A stretch of 64,000 bases of DNA from Ichthyophthirius multifiliis (Eukaryota > Ciliophora > Oligohymenophorea > Hymenostomatida): the NCBI RefSeq assembly GCF_000220395.1, contig NW_004086389.1, forward strand, positions 62,001-126,000, written 5' to 3'. Shown piece by piece: positions 41,358 through 53,255 of this stretch; the stretch's first letter is position 1, and every line of letters starts with the position of its first letter. Both the position numbers and the translations under genes were made by a program. The notes below the pieces were generated by a model. It was not told the origin of the DNA, ran no database searches, and worked only from the letters and a program-made list of their open reading frames with translations.

Positions 41358-42950
41358 TTTTTTTTTCTTTTTTATGTATTTTTTTTTATGGTTTTCTTTA
41401 TTTTTATATAATTTTATTAATATGTTTTAAATAAGGTATATTACGCATTTTTATAAAAAAATCATTAATATTTTGAAAAAGTAAATATTGTTTTTAATAC
41501 GTCATTTTATTATTTAATATATTATTTTTTTAGATAAAAACTGTTTAAGTTTCTATAAAAAAAAACTTAACATCACAAAATAATAATTTTGTAAGCTTTT
41601 AAATACAAAATCATATTGTAAAAACTTATAGAATAAAAATTAAATTATACATGGTTTATTTATACAAAAATTACATAAAATTTATATATTTATCCTTAAT
41701 TTACTTCACTTAATATAATAAAATAATAAAATAAAAAAGATAAAAAAGTTAACAATTTTAAATAAAAATGTATTTATAAAATGTTTTTATAGATTAGAAA
41801 TTCATTAATTTTTATTTATTTCGAAAAAATAGACAAAGATATTTTTTTATTCTATAACAAAATTAATATATATATAAAATTAAATAAAAATATATATAAT
41901 TACTAATATATATATATATATATATTTTATTTTAAAATTTATTTAAATTAAATTTATAAAAATTTAATTTATTATTATATTTGTTTTTTTATTTTATATA
42001 ATTTATTTATTTTTATTTATATATATAATTTATTTAATTCATTTTATTTTTAATTTATTTATTTTATATACTTAAAATTTTTTATATTGATATCTTTATT
42101 CTATGATCTTTTATTTTTTTTGTAATTTTTTTTTTTTTTTTATCAAAAAAAATATTTTACTTTAAATAATATTTATAATTATATTTTATAATGTTATTAT
42201 AATTTATACTAATAAAATTAATTTTTTACTTATGTACTTTATAAATATTTTAACAACGAATAAAGCAACATACTAATGATATATTATAATGTTAGATACA
42301 TAACTCAATATAATATATATTTAAATTTTAAAAATATAGAATAAATTAAATTAAACTTTAATAAAATTTTATTTAGTTTAATTAATATAACAAAGTAATC
42401 TGAATAATATTTTTATATCTATGATTAAAATTTTGACGAAAATTTCCTTATTAATTTGTAAAAATATATTATATATAGAAATAATTAAATATATGACAAA
42501 AATGTTTCACAAAATAATATATGTCAAAATTATAATATCACTTATTTTTAATTTTATTAAGATTATTTTTAATTTTTTTACTATACTGTAATTAAATAAT
42601 TCTTAATATTTTAGTTGTCATCAATTTAAATTTTTATGTCTTATTTATAATATTTGTTATGTATCAGTATTTTTTTTTTAATTTATTTTATTATTTATTG
42701 CTTTGAATTTCATTATAATGCTTTTTAATTTTATATCTTTTCATTTATTTATTCTGTGTGTTTGTCTGCAAATTTCACATAAAATGCATTTCGCTTTATA
42801 AATAAAAGTGTAAAAATATTTCAAGAATAAATCAAGTTTATAATTATTTAATAATTTTTTAATTAATGCTATATATCTTATTTACTATCAGTATTATTTT
42901 TTATGTGTAGAATTTTACTAATATTCTATTTAATCCTATTTTATTATTTC
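41358..42950. other. Long AT-rich intergenic region
   Basis: Mostly TA-dinucleotide and T-rich runs (for example 41901-41930). It holds the upstream region of malate synthase. No coding, tRNA or rRNA signature seen. Confidence 0.5.
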
Positions 42951-44160
42951 TCAGTTTCTAATTTTTTAATATATACTTATTATATAAATGGGTTATTTCA
43001 TCTATATAGTTAATTATAAGATATCATATATTTTATTATGTTTTAATTTACATTGAAATAATAAGAATTTCTTTAGTATTTTATTTATAGCTATATTATA
43101 TGTATCTTTATTTTATTATAGTTATTCCATATAAAATGCTATGATTTTATATATATTTTCTTACAGTTATAATATGATAGTTTTATTTTTTTTCTCTAAA
43201 TTACAATATAAAATATTACATTCATATTTTTCAAAGTTATGTTAAATATTTTTTAAATGTGTTATTAGATTATTGTTAGAATTAATAGTCTATTTTTTAT
43301 TTATGATTCTCTTTCTACTAATTATAATATTGATACTTTCATGATTTTAATATTCGTAATGTTAATTAATTTTTTGTTAGTTTCTAAATATTTAAATCCA
43401 AATTTTAATATTATTATTAAATTATTTACATTTTATTATTATTTATTGCTTTCTAATAATTTAGATCGTTCGAAAATTCTATTGTTCCATCAATTATAAG
43501 CACATAATTTATTATAAAATATTTTATTTTTATTTATACTTTATAAAATTAATTATTTTTATTCATTCATTCATTTATTATAAGTTTTTATTTTATATTA
43601 TAATATTATGTATAATAATTATTTAGTCTTTATTCTTATTATTTATAAAAAAATATTAGTTTTTAACATTAAATATATATCTAATATTTCCATTATATTA
43701 TTACTAAATCTATATTGATTTAATCATTTTAAATTATAATTTTTGATTATTTTATTTATTTGCCTTAAATTAATTTTATTATAATATATCATTTTTAATT
43801 TTATTATTTTTTTATATTATAATGTGTACATTAAAGTTTACTTAGTTTATTAATATATATTTTTTTATATTTTTCATATTTATATTATTATTACGATTAA
43901 TATTTTATCTTTAAAGTTTTATGTTAAATTTAAGACGCTTTTTATAATTTTGATTATATTTTTTTTTATAAATAATGAAATTTCTAATCTAAGACACCAA
44001 ATTTGTTGTTTTCTAATATTAAGTAATTTTTGTTATTTATTATTTATGTTTTATAAATTTATTAGTATATTTATTTACTTAGGTAAATAATCTAAAAATA
44101 TTTTTATTTTTTAATGTTATTATACTTTATTATAAAATTATATTTATTTATTAATGATGA
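42951..44160 (-). CDS. Weak minus-strand ORF pair, possibly one broken gene
   Basis: Not a recognised gene. On the minus strand a TGA-free frame starts with ATG near 44160 (MIDSHHQQINIILQQS) and runs about 200 codons to a TGA in an ATTC microsatellite (about 43561-43572). From there another phase is open for about 200 codons to the complement of 42951-42953. The second part reads like protein in places (FEKYECNILYCNLEKKNKTI; QLQENIYKIIAFYMEQLQQN). TGA is rare in such AT-rich DNA, so chance is a serious alternative; a slip of the 4-nt repeat could explain the frame change. Composition is Lys/Asn/Ile/Gln-heavy throughout. Confidence 0.2.
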
Positions 44161-44194
44161 GAATCAATCATCTGTAAAAAAAAAAAAATTAAAA

Positions 44195-44878
44195 ATGCTA
44201 TATAAAAGTAGAAATTATATACTCTATGATTTTTTTCAATATTAATTTAAAAATTTTAAAAATTCTTATAAGAAATTAAGTAATAATTCAGCCTCTATTA
44301 ATTATAAAAGAGATAATATAAAAAATAAAAACAAATTAAATGTCATACTAACTTTAATAATATTAAGAAAAAAAGATATCAATTACTTTCATAATTTAAA
44401 AACTGATAAAAATAAAAAATTTAGAATATTTTTTTTACTTTACTAAATTTATATGTATTTAATACTTAAGAACTAAATAAATTTACAAAGCAATAATCAA
44501 GCAAAAAAAGTATAATTCTTTCCGAAAAAAATTCTTAAATAGGTATTAAAAGGTACTTCTTTTAAATCTTATAATTTTAAAGAAAAAAACAAATAATTAA
44601 TTATTTACAAAATTGAAATCAATAAAAATTTGTATAAAAAAATAAAATAAAAAAAAAATAGGTAAACTTATTAATTTTTAACATTTTAAATTATTAAAAC
44701 ATATTATAATATATTAAGAATAGACATTATCATCTACTAAATCTTCTCATAAAGAAATATTAAAAAAAGAAATAAATAAAATTTATTAAATTATTGTAAC
44801 AAATAAATAGAAAAATAAAGATTAATTGATTAAAAAAAATATAAATAATAATTGGGTAAAAAAAATATAAAAAAATGA
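44195..44878 (+). CDS. Weak plus-strand ORF of 227 residues
   Basis: ATG at 44195 to TGA at 44876-44878 with no internal TGA. The product begins MLYKSRNYILYDFFQYQFKN and includes FFPKKILKQVLKGTSFKSYN and RLIDQKKYKQQLGKKNIKK. It is basic and Asn/Lys-rich, with no known motif. It lies just right of a T-rich to A-rich switch and diverges from the weak minus-strand ORFs. This could be a fast-evolving gene or simply a chance ORF. Confidence 0.25.
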
Positions 44879-45034
44879 ATATAAAAATATACAAATAAAA
44901 TAAAAATTAAAATATAATATATAATTATAGAAAACTGAATATAAAATATATACAAACATTTTTAATAATTCTAAAAAAATAATAATAAAATATATATATA
45001 AAAAAATATATAAAATATATAAAAATATTTATAA

Positions 45035-45070
<36 letters not shown>

Positions 45071-45208
45071 TTATAGACTATCTTATTAATAATTTTTATT
45101 TATATATTTAATTATAAAAAAATTTCTCCTTTTTCAAATAAACAATTTTATATATCTCATATAAAAAATAATATTGTCATATATTTATATATATATATTT
45201 ATTTTTTA
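44879..45208. other. AT-rich spacer with TA microsatellite
   Basis: Long alternating TA runs (about 44990-45070). No feature supported. Confidence 0.5.
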
Positions 45209-45775
45209 TCAAACTATTTTATTTTATATTTCTATGTTAACATTATTTTCTTATAAAGGTTTAATAGAATTATTTGAATTATTTAGGTTATTTTCATTTT
45301 ATTAGTTTTATTAAAAATGATAATAAATATAAATTATACCTACTAAAAGCAATATAATTGTTAATATAATTGAAGCTACGCTAAGTCCATTTTTTTCTAA
45401 AGCACTAAACGTTACTGAAGCTACGAAAATATCTACCATTCCTTTACCCAAATAACCATTTATAAACTAAAACTTTTCTTTGATAAATTATATATCTTTT
45501 TCTGCTCCTATTATTAATAATCCGAATATTATCATATATGCAGGTTAAAAATATGTCCATGGTAAAAATAAATCAATTTATATAAATATGTACCTCAAAA
45601 CTCCTAAAATAATTAAAAATGCACCGCAAAACATATTTATATATCTTAATTTTGATGATTGCTCTTTAAAATTTTTAATTACATCAACAACTTTTTAAGT
45701 ATTGCTTTAAGATTATTATTATTATTCTTCACTTATATTTTATTAATTATAATTCTAATTATTTTATAAATTCAT
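45209..45775 (-). CDS. COPI-associated family membrane protein
   Basis: Intronless, 188 residues; ATG is the complement of 45773-45775, TGA the complement of 45209-45211. The N terminus is Gln/Asn-rich. Four hydrophobic helices follow: YINMFCGAFLIILGVLRYIF, YFQPAYMIIFGLLIIGAE, LGKGMVDIFVASVTFSA and VASIILTIILLLVGIIYIYY. The spacing, the pattern FxGxFLIxxG, the YxxIFGxLxxxxE block and a LGKG after it fit the COPI-associated/TVP15 family of Golgi membrane proteins. The C-terminal about 40 residues after the last helix are Asn/Gln-rich; reading TAA as stop would wrongly end the protein at YYHF. Function in Golgi traffic is by family analogy only. Confidence 0.75.
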
Positions 45776-45952
45776 TTTTAAGATTTTGATTTTAAATTTT
45801 TTGATATAAAATTTATTTTTTATAATAAATTCTAATAAATATTTTATTTATTTATAAATAAAAAATATAATATATAAAATTGTTTTAAATATTAAATATT
45901 AATAATTTGTTTAAATTAATAATTATTTATTTCTTAATAAAAAACTTCAATA

Positions 45953-46863
45953 ATGGAAAAAGAATAAAAAGAAGATTTAAAGTAACATACAATACAACAA
46001 AATCTGCTTAAAACAAAGGAATTAGAAAAAATTGAGAATTATAATTAATCTAAAATAACATTATAGGTTGGCAAAACTAAACAAGAAAAATACGAGTCTT
46101 AATGTAAATTTAGTATTTAATTTAATAAAAAGAGAGTTATTAAAAATACAAATAACCTCGAAAAATTGACTAGTAATAACTTAGGAGATTTTGATTAATG
46201 TATAGTAGTTAGTATAAATAACTAAAACATAAATGAAGATATAATAAAAAAGATAGAAAAAAATATAAATTAACTTAAGTAGTATGTGATGATATTTTAT
46301 TTATAAAAATAAAAGATAACTCTGAAAGTTTTATAGGACCATTGAATGTACTTTTAGATTTAGGTTTAAAAGATTTATCAGATAAACAGAAAAACTTAAT
46401 AGATGGAGAAATTTAATTTAATTTAAATTAAGAGAATTAACAAAATAAAGAAAAATCCTTTATATTCGAAGATTTTTATTGTTAAATTAATGTTAGATTT
46501 CATCCAAAACTAGGAGAAAAACTCTCTAAGATTTGTGCAGAAGTTGATCAGGATTTTTCAAAATCTTACCCTATTTTTTTTCTTAAGCATTTCAAAAACT
46601 TTAATGTTGATTTAAATTTTAATTAATTTGAAGATTTACCTGATAACTTAAAAAAACTGTTAATTTTTCAAGATTTAAATACTAATAATAAGACTAATAA
46701 TAATAATAATGAATAAAATTAATTATCTCAAATATTTAATTATTTAGCTCTTTTTATTGATTAAGATTGCAAAATCTAGTATTTTATTAAAGATTTTGTT
46801 TATGTAGAATTTGAATTTGTTAATTTTAAATAAATAGTTAAAAAAATAAATAAATTATAATGA
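45953..46863 (+). CDS. Unknown soluble protein (287 residues)
   Basis: ATG at 45953 in an A-rich context, TGA at 46861-46863. One intron, 46282-46328 (47 nt), gives an exact frame. The N-terminal third is Lys/Gln-rich and hydrophilic. From about residue 115 comes GPLNVLLDLGLKDLSDKQKN, then FYCQINVRFHPKLGEKLSKI, YPIFFLKHFKNFNVDLNF and a C-terminal YVEFEFVNFKQIVKKINKL. No signal peptide, membrane helix or catalytic motif. I do not recognise the family. Its start lies 178 nt from the divergent COPI-associated gene, so the two probably share a promoter region. Confidence 0.65.
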
Positions 46864-47181
46864 TTTTTTATTTATTTAGTAATATATTTATAAATTTAAA
46901 TAACTTTTTCCTTTTATATAAATAAATTTATATATATATATATTTATAATTAAATATTTATTTAAATAGTAATTAAAATATTTAGAATGTAAATAAAATT
47001 TTTTTAAAAAAAAATTATATAATAAAATTCTTATTACAAACAATTAATTTTTTATCTTATTTGATAATAAAAATACATAATTTACTTTATTTTTTTGATT
47101 AATATTATTTATTCAGAAAAAAATTTCAAAAAATTTTCTTTATTTTAATTAATATATAAAAATTTAACTATTATATAAAAA
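46864..47181. other. AT-rich convergent spacer
   Basis: 318 nt of A/T tracts between two 3' ends. Nothing seen. Confidence 0.5.
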
Positions 47182-47741
47182 TCAAAAATCTAGATTTATC
47201 AAAAAATATCTGAATTAAGACAACTAATATTTTAATTTTTAACTTTTTATATTTTTTAATTACTGCTTAAATTAAAACTTTTGTTTTTATTCTATCTCTG
47301 AATTGATAAATATTTTTTTTTTACAAATTAATATATATAAATATTAAAAATTTTAAGTTTCCTATTTTTTTTTTTTTAATAACAAATTTTTAATGCTATA
47401 TGTTATATAATTTATAATTAATTAATTATTTTTCCTAAAAATAAACTTTCGCCATGTTTAAATTAATCTTTTTTTAAATATTATTTCTTTAAATATTACT
47501 TAAGCCTTCTTTAATTTTGATTTTCGTTTTTTCAAATAATTTTTATGTTTATATAGTTATAGATTTTGAAACTTTGAGAATGCCTTTCTCCAAATATTGA
47601 TACAAAAATTTTGAAAACGAATTTGATTAAGAATATAATATATAAAAAAAAATATTTTATAAAATTCAGAATTATCTAAATAAGAGAAGTTGACTTTATT
47701 TTAATTCCAGAATTATAAAGAAGGGAAAAAATATATATAAT
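47182..47741 (-). CDS. Basic ORF with repeated Trp-Arg-Lys motifs, cut by the assembly join
   Basis: On the minus strand no TGA occurs from the join at 47741 down to TGA at the complement of 47182-47184 (about 185 codons). The product contains NQIRFQNFCINIWRKAFSKF, QLYKHKNYLKKRKSKLKKAQ and IFKKRLIQTWRKFIF: two WRK-F repeats about 55 residues apart in a highly basic helix-rich stretch. This is loosely like centrin-binding or IQ-type helical repeats. Its upstream part would run into the segment that duplicates the kinesin 3' end, so the true 5' end is missing or misassembled. Length and residue pattern argue for a real gene fragment, but there is no family assignment. Confidence 0.4.
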
Positions 47742-48019
47742 TTAATTATATATATATATATAAAAATATTTTTGAGAGTAAAAAAATTTAAAATTCTCTC
47801 AATACACACATAGACAGTTTCTTTAAAGATTTAATAATTTAAATGAAAAAGAGTTAATAAATGGTGAAAATTTCTGATTTTTGGTTATACTATCTTGTGG
47901 TTTATCCTTTTCTTGCAGCTCAGGTAAAAGTAATTCAAAACATTATTTTCTATTCAACTTTTTCAAACTATCATCATTTTAACAAACGAAGTATTTAAAA
48001 TGATTATTTATGAACAATT
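47742..48019. repeat. Left copy (278 bp) of a duplicated kinesin 3'-end segment
   Basis: Matches 48242-48524 at an offset of 500 and differs only by five one-base homopolymer shortenings (near 47932, 47950, 47963, 47988 and 47999). It abuts the N run. Likely a low-quality contig end rather than a true duplication. Confidence 0.9.
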
Positions 48020-48040
48020 NNNNNNNNNNNNNNNNNNNNN
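48020..48040. other. Assembly gap (run of N)
   Basis: Unknown bases; a scaffold join. Confidence 1.
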
Positions 48041-48241
48041 AAATATAATATCTTTAAAGATAAATATTTTATTTTAACTATAAAAAATAGATATTAAAAT
48101 ATTAAATAATTATTTAATCACTCACAATTAAGATTAAAATAAAAGATAAATAAGACCTTATAAATACTAATTAAAAAAAAAAAAAAACATAGTAAATTTT
48201 TTTCTAAGAAATACTCAATTTTGGGAGGAGTAAACGATACC

Positions 48242-48524
48242 TTAATTATATATATATATATAAAAATATTTTTGAGAGTAAAAAAATTTAAAATTCTCTC
48301 AATACACACATAGACAGTTTCTTTAAAGATTTAATAATTTAAATGAAAAAGAGTTAATAAATGGTGAAAATTTCTGATTTTTGGTTATACTATCTTGTGG
48401 TTTATCCTTTTCTTGCAGCTCAGGTAAAAGTAAATTCAAAACATTATTTTTCTATTCAACTTTTTTCAAACTATCATCATTTTAACAAAACGAAGTATTT
48501 AAAAATGATTATTTATGAACAATT
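48242..48524. repeat. Right copy (283 bp) of the duplicated segment
   Basis: In-frame 3' end of the kinesin gene; the partner copy lies at 47742-48019 left of the gap. Confidence 0.9.
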
Positions 48525-50881
48525 TATTCAAAGTTCATTGATTAATTAAGTAAACTTCCTCCCCTCATTTACTTGATCAAATTCGCATTATTTCCATGCC
48601 CAGCAATATCAGGAATTTATTTAATTTATTATTATTAATTAATATTTGCTATACTAAATGTTCTATTAAGAAAATCTTAGCTTGTTTTTGATTTGACTCT
48701 TTTATGCTAATTTAAAACATCATTATTGTTTTGGATATTTTAGTTTTAAACAGTGGTCAATTTAAGTACATTTTATTCTAATTCAGTTATTTTATTTTAT
48801 AATAAAATTTAATTTTTAGTATATTATTCTTATATGTTTATATTTTTCTCTTTTTATTATTCTAAAAATTCCTCTAGTTTAATTACATTATCAATTCTCT
48901 CTTTCAAATCATTAAATATTTTTTCCTTTTCTTTTTTGAATATGCTCTTATCTTATGTAAAAGATGTATTTAATTAATTAGTTTCAAGCTTTTCTTTTAA
49001 TTCTAGAATTTACTATTCTGATTAAATTAATTTTTGTAATAAATCTTCATTTGTTTGTGAAGTTTTAAACAGTATTTGATGCAGGAAAAGCTTAAATTCT
49101 TCTTCAGAAAGCTTTTAGGCACATGTAAACAATAAGTCTTGATTTATTTATGAAATCTCCTCATTATTTAATTTTTCAATTATTTTTTTATTTCTTTGTA
49201 GGTTGTTTTAGGATACCCCTTAAAATTTTTATTAATACTATTCAGTCACTTTTTTAAAATTGGTTATTTATTTCATTAATTGCTATTTTAGTTATTAACT
49301 TTTATCTATATTTAAACGATTTGTTATCATTTCGGTCTCATAATCATTTAATAATAAAGCTAAGTTTGTTAGTTTTAATGACATATCTTCATTTTCTTTT
49401 TAAAATAGGTTCATTTGGTCATTTACTTTGCCCATTTCTTATTTTAAAGCAGCATATTTTTACAAATAGCTTTCACATTTTGCCTTTTCTATTCCTATTT
49501 ATGTTTCTAATTCAAGAATTCTATCAGGATCTATTTAAATACTTTCCTTTAAAATACAAAAAGTGCTTATATATATATTATTGAAAAAAGAGTTACATTT
49601 AAAATAGAGTTTTCAACTATTTATGATTAATTATTATCCATATTAAAATTTCCTGTTTTATATTATAAAAGTGTTTTCTGATATTCTTCAATTTCTTTAT
49701 CTTTTTAAGCCAAAATAAGTTATAATTCCTAAACTGAAAATTCTTTGTTAATTTTTGGCTAATTCTTTATACTTTTGGCCCTCATTCCAAATCGTAAAGT
49801 ACTTAAAGATTCTTAATCATTAAAACTTGAAGGAGAGCATGTAATAATCATAGTAGTAGTACTATTACCTCCTAAGCTTTCTTTAAGAATTCTAGTTAAT
49901 TTAGAATTTCTATAAGGGACATGTTTATTTTTTCCTTCTGTAAGTGCATTAATAACATTTCCAAGTGATGATAATGAAAGATTTATCATTTTTGCCTCTT
50001 CAAGAGTTTTTCCTTCAGCTCCAGTTTTAGAAATTTTCTCACTTCCAGCTAGATCTACAAGAAAGAGCTTTGAATTTTTAGCACTTAGGCTTTCAGTGTC
50101 TTTTTGATGAATTTACATTATAAAAATCATATGGGATCTGGAGGATCCTTCATTCATATTTGTAGAAGATACAGATCGATTATTATTTCCTATTTCAATA
50201 GCTTGAAAAACATTTTTTTCAGAACAAACAAGAATCTTTGTTACATTTTCGATAAAACTCCATTTGTTTTGTCTTCTCTTAATGTAAGATTAGATTTAGT
50301 TAAATCTAATAAATCAATTATCTTTTCCATATATATTTCCACTATGCTTACTGATATTTGAAATTATATATAACTTGGACTTGTATTTATATGTGTAAAT
50401 ACTGTTGTTACCATTCTGGGTATTATTCCTCTTAAATTTGGATCATTTATGTTTGGACCTTACATTGTATGAGTTTTTCCTGATGAAGTTTAACCGTAAG
50501 CAAATACTGTACCATTATAACCTTCTAAAACACTCTATACAACTGGTTTTGCAGAAAATTCATATATTTCTTGTTGGCTTGTGGAGGATGAAAATGTTTT
50601 ATCGAATGTAAATGTATGTTTTTCCTACTCTTAAGAACTAGTTATTATTAATGATTTTTAATCATCATTTATATCTATACATACCCTTTAGTTTTTGTTT
50701 TCTAGTTCTGATTTATTTGGGGGGCGTACTCTACATACTACTTTTATGTTTGCTTATTATTAGAATTCTTTATTAATTTAAAAAAAAATATATATATAGT
50801 TTTTTGAACAATTTTTTTTTTTATATTTTCATTAAATTAATTAATATGTAAAGCTTTTTATTTACATATTGAAGATTTCAT
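48299..50881 (-). CDS. Kinesin-1-like heavy chain
   Basis: Plus-end-directed microtubule motor. ATG is the complement of 50879-50881 in a 16-nt first exon (MKSSI); introns 50768-50865 and 49547-49596; TGA the complement of 48299-48301; about 810 residues. N-terminal motor: [15 protein letters not shown]-loop [13 protein letters not shown], switch [20 protein letters not shown], switch [42 protein letters not shown]. The neck region [16 protein letters not shown] is typical of kinesin-1. A coiled-coil stalk follows, and a tail with [18 protein letters not shown] then MRGG resembles the IAK-type autoinhibitory tail of kinesin-1. One base is missing in the A-run at 50254-50257 (between LREDKTNGV and IENVTKI), breaking the frame inside the motor. 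Length is a little below that of animal heavy chains (about 950). Confidence 0.93.
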
Positions 50882-51257
50882 TTTAATTTTTTTTTTTTTT
50901 TTTCCTTTAGAAGCTTATTTTGTTGGTTGATTTTTTTTTCTGATTTTAATTACTTTTTCCTGTTGCTCTTTTTTAATTTACAGAAACTAAAATAAAATAA
51001 TTTTTTTGTTTATTTTATTTTTCTTCTAATAATTTTAAATATAATTTATTAATCTCAATTAACAAAAAATTCCCTTTTTTCACATCATTATTAAATTTAA
51101 ATAATAAAAGAAGAAAATAGAAAATAAAATAATTATATATGCATATATAAAATATAAAAAAAATATTTATATATTAAATATTTATTTTTAAATATATATT
51201 ATATATGGAGTTATATTATCTAGATTTTTAAACATATAAAATTATATAAAATTTCCT
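50882..51257. other. AT-rich spacer upstream of kinesin
   Basis: Kinesin promoter and the tousled-like kinase 3' flank. A/T tracts only, with a long T-run near 50889-50902. Confidence 0.5.
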
Positions 51258-53255
51258 TCACTTTCTCATATATTAACAATTTAATATTTTCTAAATATCC
51301 CATCTTTCATATTAGTTATAAGTTAAGCATCCTTTAATTAATTCTTTACATTCATTGCTAACAGAAATATTTTCAGGAAAAAATACTTCAGTAGATTTTA
51401 AAATTATATTTTCCTAAAAATAAAATTAAAAAATAATAATAAAAAAAGAAATAACCTTTAATATTTTATCTTAAGACATTCCATTTCCGAATGGTCTTTT
51501 TGCATAAAGCATTTCATAAAATATAACACCGAAACTCCATATATCTACTTTACTAGATATTTAAGGCAATTTATCTTCATGTTATTCAAATGTCTCAGGA
51601 GGTAAATACCAATAAGTTCCAACTCCTTAGCTTGTAAGTTCCATCCTAGTTTGATTTTCATTTTCAAGTATTTTACAAAGACCAAAATCAGTAATTTTTA
51701 AAACTCCATTATGAAATATGATATTTTGAGGCTTAAGATCATAATGTATAACTTATTTTTTTTGTTAACTTAGATAAACAAGTACATTAATAATTTATTT
51801 AGCAATTAATTTAGCTTCTTTTTCCTGAATAAATTTATTTTTTTTCAAATAAAAATTCAAATCAGCTCCTTCACAAAATTCAAGTACAGTTGCAAAACAA
51901 TTATTACTAATTTCTAGGATTTCTAATAAACGGACTATATTTTAATGATTAAGTTGTTAATGAATTTAACATTCTCTTATCGCATGTTTAACATAATTTT
52001 CTTTTATTTCTTAATTCCAATTTTAATTTACTTAATGCATTTTTATTGCGACATATTTTAATTCTTTTAAATCAAACGCTTTGTAAACTTCTGAAAAGCC
52101 TCCTTTACCTAATAAACAGACTAATTAATATCTTTCATGTAAACATGGCCAATTATTATAAACACAACTTTTTTTTTAGTAATTTAATTTTTGTTTGATT
52201 ATATTAATTTTATTGATTTATTTACTTTTTTTCTTCATTAAAAAGTTTATCTTTAATTATAAATTCTTGTTTTTCTTATTCTAATTGCTATAATTTATTT
52301 AACATTTCTGTTTGCTATCCTTTTAATAAAACCTATTTTAATTCTAATTAATCTTATAATGTTTAAATTGATTGATCTTTTAATTTATTTTTTAATTGTT
52401 TTAGTTGTTTTTTTATATCTTCTATATCTTTCGATATTTGTTCCTTTTATTAATTTATTTACTTTTAATTTAAATTTTTTATTATTTATTACATTTTATT
52501 ATTTTGTATATGCTAAATCAGTTCCATCTTACCATATATTTTCTATTTTCGAACCAACTCTTTAAGGCACATATTATCCGATTTTTACTTTTGAAGTAAG
52601 AAGATAATTCAATAATTCTTATCTCTTTAAATTTTAAATTTACAATATTTGCTGACACACTAGTTTATTAATTATTTCTTATTATTACTAATATTTAATA
52701 TTTTTTTTAATAGATATATTATATATATTTTATAAAAATATATTTTTAATAAATACCTCTTAATCTTGATATTATTTTTATAATTCTTTTTGAAGAATAT
52801 ACTTTTGTTTAAAGAATATATTTTTTGAAATTAAAAAAAAGTAAACTTATTTGTATATTTACTTTATCATTTTCAAGTAATTTAACTAAAGAAACTTTAT
52901 CTTAATACAATTCTTCTTTTTTTTATAATTCTTCATATAAAATGTTATAATCTAAATTTAAATTATTAAACTATTTAATCCTTTCTTGGTTATTCGAATT
53001 ATTTTCATCTTATTTAATAAATTTGTTTATTTATAACTATGTTTAAATAGTAGTTTTTCTTTTCTTTTTTTCAATATCTTCGCCTTTAATTTTAAGTTAT
53101 TGATTTTTATATTTACTCTCTGTACTAGGAATTTTATCTTAAGCTTAAATTAAATTAATACTATTTCCTGATTCCTATATTTTTTATGTTTTATCCTTAA
53201 AGAATTAGTTAAATTTATTTACTAATTTTAATGATGATTATTTAGAACTTTTCAT
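51258..53255 (-). CDS. Tousled-like serine/threonine kinase (TLK)
   Basis: TLKs are nuclear kinases that act on the histone chaperone Asf1 during chromatin assembly. ATG is the complement of 53253-53255, TGA the complement of 51258-51260. The N-terminal half is Lys/Gln-rich coiled coil ([35 protein letters not shown]). The kinase domain matches the TLK subfamily closely: [39 protein letters not shown] (ATP Lys), [35 protein letters not shown], catalytic [13 protein letters not shown] (HYD in place of HRD, as usual in TLKs), ITDFGLCKI (DFG), [37 protein letters not shown] and [18 protein letters not shown]. An intron lies at 51414-51455, with others in the N-terminal half (around 52680-52770 and 52800-52855). 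The C terminus ends soon after the catalytic core (ILNCQYMRK). Confidence 0.93.

Noticed and set aside
41900-42000. Candidate centromere or origin in TA-rich DNA
   Set aside because: Only simple TA tracts; ciliate macronuclear chromosomes lack centromeres, and no defined origin motif is visible.
43455-43500. Possible tRNA TpsiC-like gatcgttcgaaaattc
   Set aside because: No acceptor or anticodon stem can be paired around it; a chance match in AT DNA.
48361-48576. Plus-strand ORF starting [20 protein letters not shown], signal-peptide-like
   Set aside because: It is antisense to the in-frame C terminus of kinesin and is duplicated only because the kinesin end is duplicated beside the gap.
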